DNA of 64,000 bases from Steinernema hermaphroditum. Lineage: Eukaryota > Nematoda > Chromadorea > Rhabditida > Steinernematidae. The stretch is taken from assembly GCA_030435675.1 (NCBI GenBank), contig CM059623.1, forward strand, positions 15,646,205 through 15,710,204, read 5' to 3'. This document shows positions 14,767 to 29,199 of this stretch, piece after piece. Below the pieces are notes generated by a model. That model saw nothing but the letters and a program-made list of their open reading frames with translations, made no database searches and was not told the DNA's origin. The position numbers were made by a program, and so were the translations under genes. Each line of letters begins with the position of its first letter. The first letter of the stretch is position 1.

Positions 14767-17642
14767 CTACTTCATTAAATCTTCTACGACGATCATCTTG
14801 GCACGTAGTTTCTTCCTGAATGCAGTCGATCTGCATTCTTTTCCTACGCAGCAGCACAACACGTGGACTCCAATATGTTCACCATCAGTCGGGTTGATTA
14901 TTTGGCAATCGTCCTTCATTTTTAGCATCAGGCAAAGACGTCTAGGATAGAGATCTAAAACACAAGGATAAAAAAAAACAAAAGAAGCAGCGAACCCAGA
15001 TCGGTGTATCGTCCAGAGCGGTGAATACAGCCCGTTTTTCCCGTATATGTTCCATCTTCCATTCTTTGCTTCGACAGGAAGCATCCAGGAGCGTGACATG
15101 GTTCCCGTTGGCGACCAGCAATATCACACTTTAGCGATTCCTAAAGTCAACAGATGGACAACGGAACACGTTAATCATTATCTTACATCATCGGAGGAGT
15201 CCTCGATTCTGTGCAAGCCGTACTGCATATTTATAGCCTTGAACACCAAGGCTTTCTTGTTGCATGCGACGTGTTGTTTCGAAACACAACTACAAAGCGT
15301 TTCCGTGTTCCCTTCGACATTAGTCATCTGGCAGTTTTGATCAAACACTTCGTTCTGAATGGCATCTTCAAGATGGAACCTATTGCTTATCAGCATCGTT
15401 TGATTCACTGCACCATAGGTCTTGTAAATCGACCCGTTCTCATCCGTTTCGGCCGAAACGTAACAATAGGCCGGTTCGCCATATACGCGGGCGAGATTAC
15501 TTTCGGGAATGAATTCATATTCACTAACAGTATCGGATGTCCAGCACGGCGAACCAGTCTGAAACAAACAGAAGACTATATATATTATCCTCAGCACATC
15601 CAACTCACATCCATTGAGTTCTCATCAATCAAGTTCTTGCTTTCGCACCGCGCTTTGCTATCACAGGAACATCGCAGTATAAAAAGCGGTGTGTTGACAA
15701 TGTGTGCTAAGTTCAGATCCGCTGCAAAGTCATGCATCTACTAACACTATCTTCAAAAAAGGTATTACTGTGTTGTTCAGAGCATTCATTCCATATATTC
15801 TTCAGAGAATCGTTGAATAGTTTAATCTCCAAGAGAGAACAGTTGCTGTATTTTCCAAACTCTACGAAGTCTACTATATAGAAGTTGTGATCTGAAAAGG
15901 TGAATATGCTAAAGTGAACATAACTTTCTCATACATTCAATTAAAGCAAGTTGTTCCTGATCCCGATTCGGCAAATTATAATGAACGCATCCTTTCTTGC
16001 TGAAGAGATACTCATCCGGGTTGTAAGGACATTTGTCCAAGACGTACTTCTTGATGTCAGTGCCCTGGGGTAGTTGGATGATCGTATAGTAAACGTTCAT
16101 TAGTCCGTTTATCAAGTCTCTCTGAAAAGTCTGGAGTTATACAGATACACAAAGCAGCAATGCTTACAGCAAAAGCGAGGTTGCACAAATCAGCATCTTT
16201 GCAACAGCAACTGTAGGTGAACTTCTTCGGGAGGCCATAGCTCTTTGCAAATGGGCACAATGGGGGATCGCGTATGACAATACAATGCTCAGAAACATTG
16301 AGAGCTTCCATTTCATTCAGGCATTTCAGGTGGTTGTCCTTGCCTTCAGCTCCCCCAGCCCTCATGATGATTCCATCAAAAGCCCAGTAAGGAGTGAATT
16401 CCAGAGTAATATAGCATCTCTTCGATGAAGCGCCTTCATACGCATCTGTTCCTTCGTTATATCCTAAGTTTCCGTTGGCGTAAATTCTTCCGTAGAACTC
16501 AAAGCATCGCGTGTATTGACGGCGGTTGCTCAGACTGTACGAACATTCCTGAAGATTCTTGTAACAACAGCATTTCAGCTCAATTGGACTGTTAATGCCT
16601 TCGTAATCCCAAAAACATGTGTTGTCTTTCATTATTTCAGTCATCTAGAAGTTATTCACGTAATTGCGGACAATACTAATCAACTTCATACCTTTAGACA
16701 TTCGTTCCACATGGTTTGAATTCCATTGCGATTGTTAATCCATCTATCGTTGAACTCATAGTCAGGGTTGCCGGGCATGAAAAGTGCATAGATGGGACAT
16801 GTAGGAGTGTTGTAGTGGGGAGTGGCAATCTGAAATTCTCAAATTTTGACGTTTTACAGAAGTCAATTTCCACACCTCAATTCGCTCTCCATAAATGTCG
16901 TAGCACGGCGAAACGGCGCGCTCCCGCAAATGACTGGTTCGCGTCTTTCTTGCTGCTCTGCCTCCATCGAAGTTCGAGCTCTTCGGGTAGAAGTTCACAC
17001 GGAAGAGGTGGATCAGGAATCGAGCTTCAATTTCTTCGATTGTCTGACTGCAGTTCTGGCAGCAGTACCACTTCACCTTCACATACCCTTGTGACCGCTT
17101 CCCGCCAATGAGTGTGTACTAAAAACAAGAACAATAACAGCATTAATGTGACGAAAAAGGCTAACGTTAACTTGCTTCGCGAATGCAATTCCAGCAGTGT
17201 CCTGCTTTTCTGGCTCGCAAAACTTGTCAACTAGATCTTGAAGCGACAAAAAGTCGAATACGATATGTCCAGATGGCGCGAAAGCGGAGTGCAGATCGTT
17301 GCCGTATATATCGTCACTGAGCATATCATCTGCTAGCTTGAAATATAGGCAGTACGACGATGTGGACGTGTAGAACGCGGCGTCGTTCTTCCGAATCTCA
17401 TCGAATGGGAGTTCAGTCTTGTTAGCAAAGAATTCCCTTATACGGGAAATCTCGAAAAACTCCGTCGAGTTTGCGCCTTCTTTCGGTTCCGTCTTCACCC
17501 ATGTGTGAACGCATCGAGCTGAAAAAGAAGAACGTTAAAAAAAGACGATGAAAACCAGCTTACGCCCGCTTTCGGCACGAGCATATGAACTCAGAAAGAC
17601 GCCAATCGTGCAAATGGTGAGCCAAACACTTTGGGAGCTCAT
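14767..17642 (-). CDS. Secreted protein with six Cys-Cys clusters
   Basis: Predicted 803-aa extracellular protein of unknown function. Minus-strand exons: 17564-17642, 17172-17518, 16876-17118, 16692-16829, 16168-16644, 15935-16121, 15769-15891, 15609-15721, 15187-15558, 14996-15140, 14767-14954; every junction keeps phase. Residues 1-25 form a signal peptide (hydrophobic VWLTICTIGVFLSSYA). Six short clusters follow: WYCCQNC, LKCCCYKNLQEC, YSCCCKDADLCN, LRCSCDSKARC, LCSCVSKQHVAC and LCCCVGKEC. CCCKDADLCN resembles the CCxxDxCN ending of Ly6/uPAR three-finger domains, but the spacings differ, so homology is unproven. No transmembrane segment or GPI tail is visible. It may be a nematode-specific tandem-repeat family. 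An apparent second signal peptide near 15603 is intron sequence with no ATG, which argues for one gene rather than two. Confidence 0.8.
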
Positions 17643-18353
17643 AGCGATACAGCCGAACTTTCACAGCAAAACGATCTGGAATGAGCGTGAGACAGCCTCG
17701 GAGGTCTGCAAGCCATGGCAGACGTCTACACTGTGCGCCTCACAGTCAGCTTGCTGTCTGTTGACGAGCGTGTCATGAGACCGTTGAACATCGAGCCCGT
17801 CTGTCTTTAACCGTATTTAAATAAATAAATTTTTATTTATGATATCATTTTACTATACAGATCATAATAATAGTTGTATCTTTCGGGACACGCTGGGTGT
17901 TGTACAAGTAGTTTCGAGAACGACGCGGACGTCTTACAATGCCACAGAAAGGACTGGTTGTCTACGGCGGGAAACTGAAAGGCGCTGGGTGAATCTGATA
18001 CTTTTGTATGTATTTCGTGAACTTTTCTTTCCTAATAATGTCAGAGTCACACCCGTTGAGGTCACAATTACACAGTTACCATAGGAAAGGGATGGATTGG
18101 GGATAGCGTTTGAACTTAAATAGAAAATAGAATATACAGCGAAGGAAGATAAATAGAAATAATTAAAAAATATACATATACGAATAGAATTAGACTAACA
18201 ACCCGGAAAATACAGTAGCACAGAGTGTACGGTTAGATTAAGTTCCTAAAAGTGGAGATTGAGTGCGCGACGCGAATAGTTTTGGGAGTAGAAAGACTGC
18301 TGAGATCAAAGGAGCGGTACTGGGAGGGTACGGTAGAGGAGCTGACGTATTGT
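17643..18353. other. Intergenic: promoter of the cysteine-rich gene, 3' region of let-19
   Basis: About 700 bp between two minus-strand genes. An AT-rich core (17812-17840, AATAAATAAATTTTTATTTAT) lies about 170 bp upstream of the cysteine-rich gene's ATG. The let-19 3' UTR should occupy the right part, which is A-rich at 18118-18190. No other gene is seen. Confidence 0.5.
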
Positions 18354-21300
18354 TTAGCTGGGAGACATCACTTTGGAGAGGTTGTGGTAGTGGCGAAGAA
18401 GGACTTGGATGTGGTTCGGGAGACAGGATCGGCGGTCTCCCGTGCTCAAGTTGATGTCCAGCCACGAGAGGGCGTTGTAGGATTCGAGGACGAACCTGAA
18501 AGAGGTTATGTTAGATGCTCATTTTCTTGCGTTGTCGTACCGTAAGACGTCCTCGGTGGCGCTGGCCTCGAGCGGATGAGTGCACTCGGTCGATTGCTTC
18601 ATGGTCAACTCTTCGGACTGCGAATTCGTTGCCGTCAAATGCAGAGAACTGCGCAAATGCACGGGAGAGCGTGAGCGAGCGCTCCGGCAACTCGACCAGA
18701 ACCAGTCGGGTAGATCGGCGGCCGGCGCCGTGGAGATGTAGTACCCCGTTGCCAGAGGCTGATTGTTGATGAAGACGTCGCTGGCGTCCGCATTAAAGAA
18801 GTCCGTCCGTTGATGGCGACCCAGCGCCTTTTGGCCGTCGTCGGAGAGCCCAATTCCGGAGATGAGGTCCTCGGTGACGTCTTCGTCGACGTTGCCCTCC
18901 AGGAAGTCCATCGAATCGAAATCGATGCCTCGATCATTGTCGTTGTGGTGAGGGTCCGTCTAAATCATTCGATTATAAAATCTAGATTCATACCGTACAT
19001 ACCTGAATGTTCGACGTATTGGGAAAGACCATAATATGCGTCGAGGAGACGCCGTCTGGGGACTTCTTCGTGGCCGATGGCAAAACCCGGAAGAAAGCTT
19101 CGGGCTCCAAGGAGACGAGACAGGCAGACAGAATCAGAGGACTGTCTCTGGCCACTCCGTTGCAGGACTTGCACTTGTCCTTCAGGGTGTTACAGTATCT
19201 TTGGAGATTTGACTTCGACAAGAGATGTCCCCAGGCCTTTAGTTCTCCGTGACCGATTCTCCCAAGACGATTGATAACCACTCGCCAATTCTTCACGTCT
19301 TGACTGAGAATTCCCATGATGTACTGCCAGAGGCGGCCCATGGCATCGAGGATCTGCGTTTTCGCTTGCGTATATCTCGCGTTAGGCGATCTCGTGGTCA
19401 AGTTGATCATTCCGTTATCGACCATCGAGCCCCGACCGTCGGTGACGGCCACCAGGAGCCAGTCCTGGCCGAGAAGGCAGTAAGTCACGAACATCACTTT
19501 CTCGTCGCTGTTCTGGATCGCCAACTTTTCATCTTTTGAGCCGACATTGACGGTGGAAGGACGGGAAAGAATGAAGGGGTTCGAGGGCAGGGTGTAGATG
19601 TGCTCCCGCAGTTCCCGGGGCATTTGTGCTTCGAGGCGAGTGCGCAAGCCAAACGCCGTCATGCTCTTGAGGACGAGGTCACTGGCGTGCTCTGCGAGAA
19701 GTTGGCGGGACTGTTGGTAGATACCAAAGGCCATTTCGCGGATGTAGTCGCTGACAAGGGGTTGAGAGCCGTCGGCATCGGCGAGGTCGGCGCTAAGATT
19801 GAGGATCTTGTGGATATCGATAAGTTGTAGTTGGAGCTGAATGCGACGGTGCGGCCTGAGATTGTAGACAACTTCGTTGAAGGCGTTGAGAAGGGCTACG
19901 GTGGAGTCACGATTGTGCTGGGGTTCGCGCTTGTGGCTTCCGAAGGAGAAGGGGTTGATCTGAAATAGACAAATTTTAGCACTAGTAATTATCGTTGAAA
20001 TTTGAGAGCATGCTTCTGGATATTGGCACTTACCACATAAATAACCACAACATGCGGCAGCAGCTCGAGTTCCTCTTCCGGATTGTACGTATCCTCGATG
20101 ATATTCAGCACCTTCGGCTGCGGAGCCTGCATCTGAGGCATGCCGTTCACGTCCATAATGCTCGGCATGTCGTGATTGCCCGGCGACGGCTGAAGCGCCG
20201 ACGCGAAGGGACTCGCCGCGGCCGGAGGCTGATCGTTCTGCGGCTGCGGGGGTTTCTTGGCGGCGGCAAGGTGGAACGTTCTTTTCTCGAAGACCGCATC
20301 GTTGTCACGAAGAAGTCGCATCATCTGCTGTTCAAAGGACTCCACATAGCACTGGATGCGGTTGTCCTTGGTTCGGACCTTCGGGTTCATCAGGCGCACG
20401 ATTCCTTCTTGCAGTTCGTCACTGGCGAACTTGATGTGACGACCAAGCTGACAGTTCTCGTACGTGCTGAATACACGTATCAATACACAATCGCTTGTTT
20501 ATGAACTTACATCGACAAGCACTCCAGGAAAGTTCTCGTCTTCCTTTCGATGTTGGCATCATCCGGCACCACTCCAATGTACATAATATTCTTTGGCTCG
20601 CTGTAGGGAAGCAGCTGCAGACGATCCCAGTAGCGTATAGCAGTTGGCGAGATTGAAATCGGAAAGATTTGTTCACCTCGCAGCCTTTCTTTCTCCAATT
20701 TGGCCAACTGCTGGTCCTTCTGTTCTTTCGGTATGCGATGAGCGTGCTCCTTCTCAACACCGGCCAGAATGTATGGAATCGGCTCGGCCATGTAGCGACT
20801 AGGAGAGACGTCTGCCTTCCGCGACAGCTTCGAGCTCAGCTGCTTCCACGTCATCGATCCGTAGTCGTCGAGCACCTTGCCTCGCATGATGTCCTCCTTC
20901 ACTTGGTTCACGATCGCTTCCACGTCGTCCCGCTGGCCGATCCACTCTGATTCCTTCGCCGGCTTGAGTTCGACTTCTACGGTCCAGGGATGCAGAAGAT
21001 CGGCGTTGACAGCGCCGCCTTCGAAGGCCTTGCGCATCGCTGCCAGGAACTCCAACTTCTCGATCTCCGACGTGGTGAAACGACTCTTTCGATCGTCGAC
21101 TTCTACTTTCAGCTCCTGCGCGTTGGTTATGTCGAGCGCAGTAGTATGCGACATCTGGCGCACGAGGTTCATCAGCCACTGATCCTTCTGGCTGTCAGCG
21201 TTGAACCACTGGACGGTTGTTGACACAACCGGTGCGATGCCCGTGGCTTCTCGAGCGTCGTCGGGGAAGAGTCCGGCGTTGTAGCAGAGGAAGCGGTGCC

Positions 21301-24300
21301 TGATGGAGCTGAAGGCGCACGAACAGCGGATTCCCGATTTGTTGTCGTAGAGACCGCTCCAATAGGTCACCTCCTTGCCGGGGGTGGGCTGCACCGGAGT
21401 AATGTATGGATAGTCAAGTCCAAAGATGTTGCCTTGACATCCACACATAGGGCATGCCTCGAAAGCGACGTCGAAGTGAACGTTGAGTACCGTATCCTGG
21501 AGCTGCACGACAATGGACAGTGCCTTCGAATCGACAACGTTCTCCACTGCTGGCCTAAAATAAACATGCTAAACAACGCCTGTTTGTCGCAACGTACTTG
21601 ACAGAGGAGACCGCAGGAACAGAGGCCGGCGCCACAGAAGATGGCGGGGGAATCGACGCCGGCGGCGGACTGAATACCGTGCTCGCACTGTGTGGCTGCT
21701 GGATGGATCCCGGCGTTGCCGGAGTTCCGATCGCCGTCGGTCCCGGAGACGGGCTCGGGAGAGCTGCTCTGTGCGGCGGCGTGGCCATGTAATTGTTCGG
21801 CCTGTTCGGGAAGTTTCCATACGATGGTGAAAAGGTTGTGGGATTCGGAGCTTGACCCATAGCACCCATGTTGTAAGTAGGAGAGTTCATGTACGGCGCT
21901 TGACGAAGCTGGTTCCAGTGCGGCGGCATCATTCCACCCGGTTGGGCAGGGTTGTTCTGCTGCATAAGATGGTACATATGTGGCCGCATCATCGGGTTAA
22001 GTTGTCCGTGTGGTCCCATTGCTGCTGGACCCATCGAACCCGGTCCCATAGGTCCAGGACCCATAGAGCCGGGACCCATAGAACCAGGACCCATAGATCC
22101 CATCGGTCCGGCCAGAGGGCCCATCGATCCAGGCATCATTTGCCCAGGTCCCAGCATCCGCTGATTGTTGAAGTACGGATGGAAGTGATGAGGCCTGTTC
22201 GGTTGATTGAATCTGTTCATTTGAGGATATCTCGGTATCGCAGGCTTCAACTGGAACTCCTTCTCGTACCACTGCAGCTCCTTCTCGGGCAGGACTTTCT
22301 TCGCGCTTTCCAGCTTCGTTGTTAGTTTTCGGAAATCTACTGCCAACGGATTCTCCACCTTTGCGCTCTTCGGTGCGTACGTCAGGTTCTTGAGATACTT
22401 ATCGGTGAGATTGTTGAACTCCAGCGTTTGCTTCGCCGTCTTCATCCTTTTGATATCAGCACGGTAGTATCGATTGTTCATACGGAACACCGCCCGTAGA
22501 TTGCTGCTCTGTATGTTATACGCCAAACCTCGGACCTTCAGGGCGTTCATGGTGATCGGATTCGGTGGCGGTGGGCCTTTAGGAGGCTTGTTAGCTGGAC
22601 CTACGTCGGGTTCACAGTGCTCATTGCTTACCGGCGGCGAGAGCAGTGCAGGCTGAACCTTTACAGGTAGTACGACTAATTTTTCCGTGAAAGGGCGACT
22701 TACAACTTCCGGAAACAAGCGAGGGGGGTGCGCTTCGGTCGGTGGTTGCGCAGCAGATGTAGATGGACCCGAGGCGACAAGTTCGTGGCGGTACGCTGGT
22801 TCACTGGTATCATCTAGGCTTGCCGGCGACATATCGATACTGAGATCGTCAGTTCCGACCCTCATAAGCGTCAAGGTTTTGTCATCCGAGGTCATGTCGT
22901 CCTAGAAAATGCGTAATCTAGATGGACTGCTAAGTTTTACTTACCATATTGCTAGTAACTATCATCGGAAACCTGAGGACCTTCCGTTTTGGATTCTTCG
23001 CCTTGTTATTGTTGTTTAACTTCAGCGGGTCGGCGGTGGACGGCATCTCTCCCGAGCGCTTGATGAGCAGATCCTCACTATTATCGATAATTTCTTGCGC
23101 CGTTCTGTAGAGCTTCGGTCCATCGTTCTCCTTCAACGGCACTACCATCTTCTTCTCGTTGTTTTTGGGAGGTTCACTCTCGAACAGATCCACAAACGGT
23201 GACGGCGTCTGATCCGCTTTCTTCACCTCCGGAAGGTCCGAGTCATTGAGCTTCGCGAGCACGTCTCGATTCACTTTATCCAGGCCTTTGATTGCGATCC
23301 CGTCGAAGTTGTCGGCCATGTGCCAGCTGCCGCCCGCGGCTCTCAGCTCCTCTTCGATAGCCTTAAGCTCGTCTTCGAAGTCCTGAGAGGCTGGCTCGTG
23401 CGTGGACGCTTCTTGCTCACTTTGAAAGAGGAAACCGTCCGGAGTGTTCGAGCATGTCGGCTCTAGCGCTGCTGGGGTCACTGAAACGGTGCCAATTTTA
23501 GATCATGTCTATATCGCTCAGCAAATCGCTCAACAGGAGTAAGGCAGCCTTAGTATATCACTCATCTACGCTGTTTACGCTAATTAAAAAACTTACGATC
23601 GTATTTCGACTCGAATTCGCGCTGATTTCGGCACATCTCGCACGGGCAATTTGATCCCGGCTGGCTGCAGTTAATTCGAAGATCCATGTCCGGCTCGTTT
23701 TCGGCGTTGCCCTGCACCACAGACGCTTCTTCGAACGATATCAGCGAAACTTTGTGCCACTCGCTCAGATGTCTCCGTACGTTGGCCTCCTCGTCGTAGT
23801 GCTTCTCCATGTCCTTCATGAGGAGATTGTCGTCCAAAACGACGCAGACAAAGACCGTCGGATAGAGCGTCTTGACGCCGTTGATATCCACAATCACCAT
23901 CTTCGGCAGTCCTTCTACTTCAGGGAGATGACCGAAACCGTTCTGCCAATCTTCAAACTGTTTATCGAAAGGTTCTGTCGCCTTTCCTATCAGCGTTCCC
24001 TTCATGCCCCACGGGCCTAGGATGACCTCCTGCTTTTCTTTGTTAAAGTGTGCTTTCGTGAGCCAGGAAAGAGGCCTTTGCCGCTGAACGGACATGATCG
24101 CAGCTACTGTATTCTCGCCGTAGACCATGAAGTGGAAGTTGAACGTGGTCATGTGCTCGGCGATGAGCTCTCTGTGGCCGAGGAAGGGCAATTCCACTGG
24201 ATTTGCGAACCACTTCCCGAAGTTCACGTAGCCGCTTCTCCGCAACGCGACTTCCATCTTCGCGTGAAGCGCTTTGAAGAATATAACTCTCGTTTCGTAG

Positions 24301-25083
24301 GGTATTACATCGGCATTCGTGTCAGACGATTCTACAACAGCTCCATTTCATTGCTACACTGCAAAAAACGTACTCACCTGTCAGTGCCTTTGTAAGCTCT
24401 TTAATCGAATCGAAGTCCGCGTCTTGATACCAGAACACCCATAATTCTTTTTTGCTCCCATTTCGTCGCCACGTACACAAATGGCCTTTGTTGAGGCATC
24501 GCCCATAGGCTTGATCGATTGGATCGAATGGATCCGCTGACTGTGATGATGTGAAGTCTGGCGGGGTCACGTAGAAGCGCCATTTAAGGCCTGTGAGCTC
24601 TGTCTGAAAAAGAGATACGACGTCATGCGGCCAAAGAACGCAGGTGTTGGTGGTTACTGTAGATAAATCGATTTTCTGCAAAGTCGAGCGGAAACGGGGT
24701 AGATTCATTAAAAATAGACGAAAAGATGATAGAAACGCCTACTTAAGACAAAATTGAATAGACGTGATTGAAATGAGCAGATAAACTCTAAGCACTGTCC
24801 GAGAGACAGCTGCCGCACTTCGATCAACAAATAAGTACTTCCAAAGGACAAAGGACATTCCTAAAATCTGCATTGAAAGTGCAAACTAATGATCACATTT
24901 CTCATTTCGAATCGTGCGAGTCCTAGTGACCTTTGAACAGAACAATAAAAAACTAAAGAATTCAGACACGCTCGAGCAATCTATCGATTTTCGCGATAGA
25001 TAACTGTAAGGCAAACAATAACGACTTACCAAAGCGAACACGTTCGTTTGACAGTCCTCTAGGTGAACCCCATCGTTTGTCAT
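18354..25083 (-). CDS. let-19: Mediator complex subunit 13 (MED13)
   Basis: Large subunit of the CDK8 kinase module, which controls Mediator's contact with RNA polymerase II. Minus-strand exons: 25030-25083, 24378-24603, 23597-24331, 22945-23480, 21598-22901, 20511-21554, 20034-20466, 19003-19959, 18541-18959, 18354-18495; 1949 aa. The N-terminus has the MED13_N signature ([21 protein letters not shown]). The middle is Pro/Gly/Met-rich with MGPGS repeats. A CPMCGCQG cysteine block leads the conserved C-terminal half, followed by VVVIYVINPFSF, then [17 protein letters not shown] and GRLWQYI; the end NALSWLDIN...LSKVMSPS matches family ends. The length is shorter than I recall for C. elegans LET-19 but within the metazoan range. 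The intron between exons 2 and 3 uses a TTGTAG acceptor, chosen because it alone keeps frame. A splice acceptor abuts the ATG. Confidence 0.95.
22000..22150 (-). repeat. MGPGS-type coding minisatellite in let-19
   Basis: Within exon 5 of let-19 a 15-bp unit reads GG(A/T)CCCAT(A/C/T)GA(A/G)CC(A/C/G)on the plus strand and encodes repeats such as MGPGS and MGPGP on the minus strand, about nine units, partly degenerate. Low-complexity Pro/Gly/Met linkers are common in MED13 middle regions, so length variation here is unlikely to damage folded domains. Confidence 0.8.
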
Positions 25084-25092
25084 CTGAAACGA
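25084..25092 (-). promoter_or_regulatory. Splice or trans-splice acceptor directly before the let-19 ATG
   Basis: On the minus strand the sequence is CGTTTCAG immediately followed by ATGACAAACG. An acceptor that leaves no 5' UTR is typical of spliced-leader trans-splicing in nematodes. A cis-spliced non-coding exon further upstream is the alternative. The site also supports the choice of start codon. Confidence 0.6.
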
Positions 25093-27746
25093 GATATGTA
25101 AGAATCGATAGAACGCTACTTGAGGCAATTCAAAATGCGCACGGAAATGTAACGAGTAGAGGGGAAATTGCGCGCGCGCATCATCATCCGCTGCTGCTGT
25201 GAATATTATTTCTCCTCTCCGCTCTTCCCGTGGTCGCGGTTGTATGTGGCGGTCGTCGTCGTGTGCTCACCCTATCTTCTCCGCTGCTCTGTCTATGTGC
25301 ATTGATTTTTGCGCTTGCCGTTTCTTCCATTCACATATAATATAATCAAGTGCACACTTAACACATGCAATCAAGCGACTGGAGTCACGGAGCGCCAAAA
25401 AGTAGAGAATTTCCTGGCAAAGCGACAATAAAGGTCAAGCCGAGAGTTAAGACGTCTAAAGTAAAACGAGACAAACCGCAGACATCTGTTCGCAGCACAG
25501 GACCGCCTCATTCGGATCAATCAGTCACACAATAGGGCGGCGGTGCTTGTGGCTGGCAAGAAGGAGAAGCTGTAAGAGTATCGAGTCTACGAATGTGTGT
25601 GGAATGGGCGCGAAGATCCAATGTGTGAGTGTGTCAGTGGAATCGCGGAAGCCGCCGCGCACACCTCGTCGCGTCTAATTATTGGAGGAGCGAGGAGAGC
25701 CCCAGCAACACAACATGCGTGTGTATGTGTGATGGCGCGAGGAGTCAGCGGCGGCCACTTACGCCATTACAGTAATCCCCTCCTGTGCGTTTTTGATACC
25801 CGCCGCCGCAACGCGGACGCTGGCGACACACACAATCAACTCCGCCGGGGCAGCAGCAGATAAAATTCGCAGAGTCGCTCGCGATGCTGGCAGCCGCCGG
25901 CGGCGGAGCTCTTTTCCCCCGTCTCCCGAAGCCACACACCGCGATGGGACGACGACGACGCCGATGTCGCGCTCCGCGATGTTGCTGCTCTTCTCGGGCT
26001 CGATCCGTCCACGACTCACTGCGGCGGCGACACATTACGCGCGCGAGAGGCACAGAGGCACACACATACATACGTACACTGCCGTGATGGTGCGGCGGTG
26101 GTGACGGAGAAGAAGAGGGGGGAGAAAGACCCGCCGAGAGTAGCAGCCCTATAAACTGCCTGAACACCGACGGACCGCGAGGACGCCGCCGTCGACCCGC
26201 GCCAGCCACTTCGCTCGCGATCGGTCCACACACACAGTCAGCGGCGGCGGCAGTAGCAGAGTCAGTTAGCAGAAGAAGAAAACGCGAAGGAGAAGAAATA
26301 GACGCGACGGCTAGCCGGGGGAGCGCCCGGAGATTGGACACGCGAAGGAGACGCCGCCGGAGAGCCGGTCGGATCGAAGAACGTCGCCAGCACCGCGCGC
26401 GAAGAAGTTCAACGAAGAGGCGAATCGAAACATCCGACGGCGTCGATTGGCGGTGGGTGGACACAGCGTTAAGAGTGCACACACGCGCGATGGCCTCCAG
26501 CTCTTGCTGCAGAGGCGAGCAAAGGGGCATCGCCTATACCGTAATCGGCTACAGTAACCCATGGCTAGACAGTATCCTCAAAAGCTGCACAAAGAGTCAC
26601 GCAACGCTTATGAATAGAGACACGTGAGGCGAAACTTTGTGGCCGTCGTTCAATAATTACCACCCCGGAGACGGCGCAATCGCTCGGCGGCCTCCCGCTT
26701 CCGACGGCGAAGTCGCGGCACCGTAGGCACTGACGTCAAAACATCACATTTCGAGCAGCTGATTGGTTCAGCGCTTTTCCAGCGTTTGACGTCGCAGTCG
26801 GTCCCGGACCGACAGACATGAGCGCGCGTTTGAATTTGTCGTCATCATTCGAGACAGTTCGTATGTTCGGCTGGAAAAATTTCTCTGTCTCGACGGTCCT
26901 GCTGTCTATCTGACTTTTTGCAGTTTTTGGCTTGCCTGTCGGTCGTAATCTTCTTGTTGCTGATGTGGAAAGCTCAGGCTGGCGTCTTCCTCAAATTTCG
27001 TGAATGGAATTACTTGGAATTCTGATTTGTCGTAAAATTTCGAGTAAACGTAGTACATGCCTTTGAGCGCTTTGTTGATGTTTATCGCTTGGATTTGAGT
27101 TGTTGCGCATTTTTCCGTGCGCTGAGATACAAATTCGCACGCAATCTCGTCCATTTTGAGTGGAATTCAGTGGTTTCAATTTCATTCAATCCACTTGGCT
27201 GGCTGGCGTAAGCGTGTGAATGCCTGAATTGACATTTCTCTCATTTGTCCCCTGGATAAATTGCAGCCTTTGATGCGCTCCTGTTGACTGGCTATTGTTC
27301 AGAGTTTTGCATTGCTAATTGTTCCTGAAATTGATGATACACCTACTGATTTTGATCAATTGACATCCTATGAAGCCGCTTGGGAATAATCGTTCATGAT
27401 TTTCAGGAACTTGATGGTTTGCGGGTTCATATTCTTGCACATAAGATCGGTGTTTTGTTGCTACTCGAATGACCTTGTTTACAAACCCTGACAGACACAC
27501 GTTGTGTGAAGTATTGCGTCTCATTCCGACCATCAACAAAACAACGGTCATGTGCAAAGGGGGCTCTCTTCAAATAGTGAACTGAAAGGGCTGAAGTAGA
27601 ATATTGTAAATCTGCCAAATTGAAAAGCTGTTGCAAATCTCAGGGCGATGCAAAAATACTGTTTACACTTTTTACGTGTTTTGCGATGCTATACCATGTA
27701 CACTATGCATATAATGATAATGCCCTAAAAATTTATGTTTGTTACA
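25093..27746. promoter_or_regulatory. Divergent promoter region between let-19 and rpt-3
   Basis: About 2.6 kb between divergent genes. From 25140 to 26720 it is GC-rich, with CGG/CGA triplets and CA-rich tracts, and is open in several frames at once. That pattern reflects composition, not coding. A palindromic CRE-like TGACGTCA lies at 26731-26738, an ATTGG (CCAAT-box complement) near 26762, and a second TGACGTC near 26789. This cluster probably marks the core regulatory region shared by or split between the two housekeeping genes. From 26900 to 27700 the sequence is AT-richer with no supported gene. Confidence 0.5.
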
Positions 27747-27755
27747 GACGTTGAC

Positions 27756-29199
<1,444 letters not shown>

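Noticed and set aside
15187..15603. Second signal peptide (LDVLRIIYIVFCLFQ) suggesting a separate gene
   Set aside because: The stretch is a 50-bp intron with TTTCAG acceptor, it starts with TTG and not ATG, and phases across the intron match the long cysteine-rich gene.
25745..26530. 261-aa minus-strand open frame
   Set aside because: It lies in GC-rich divergent promoter sequence that is open in several frames on both strands. The product is Arg/Ser/Pro low complexity with no domain.
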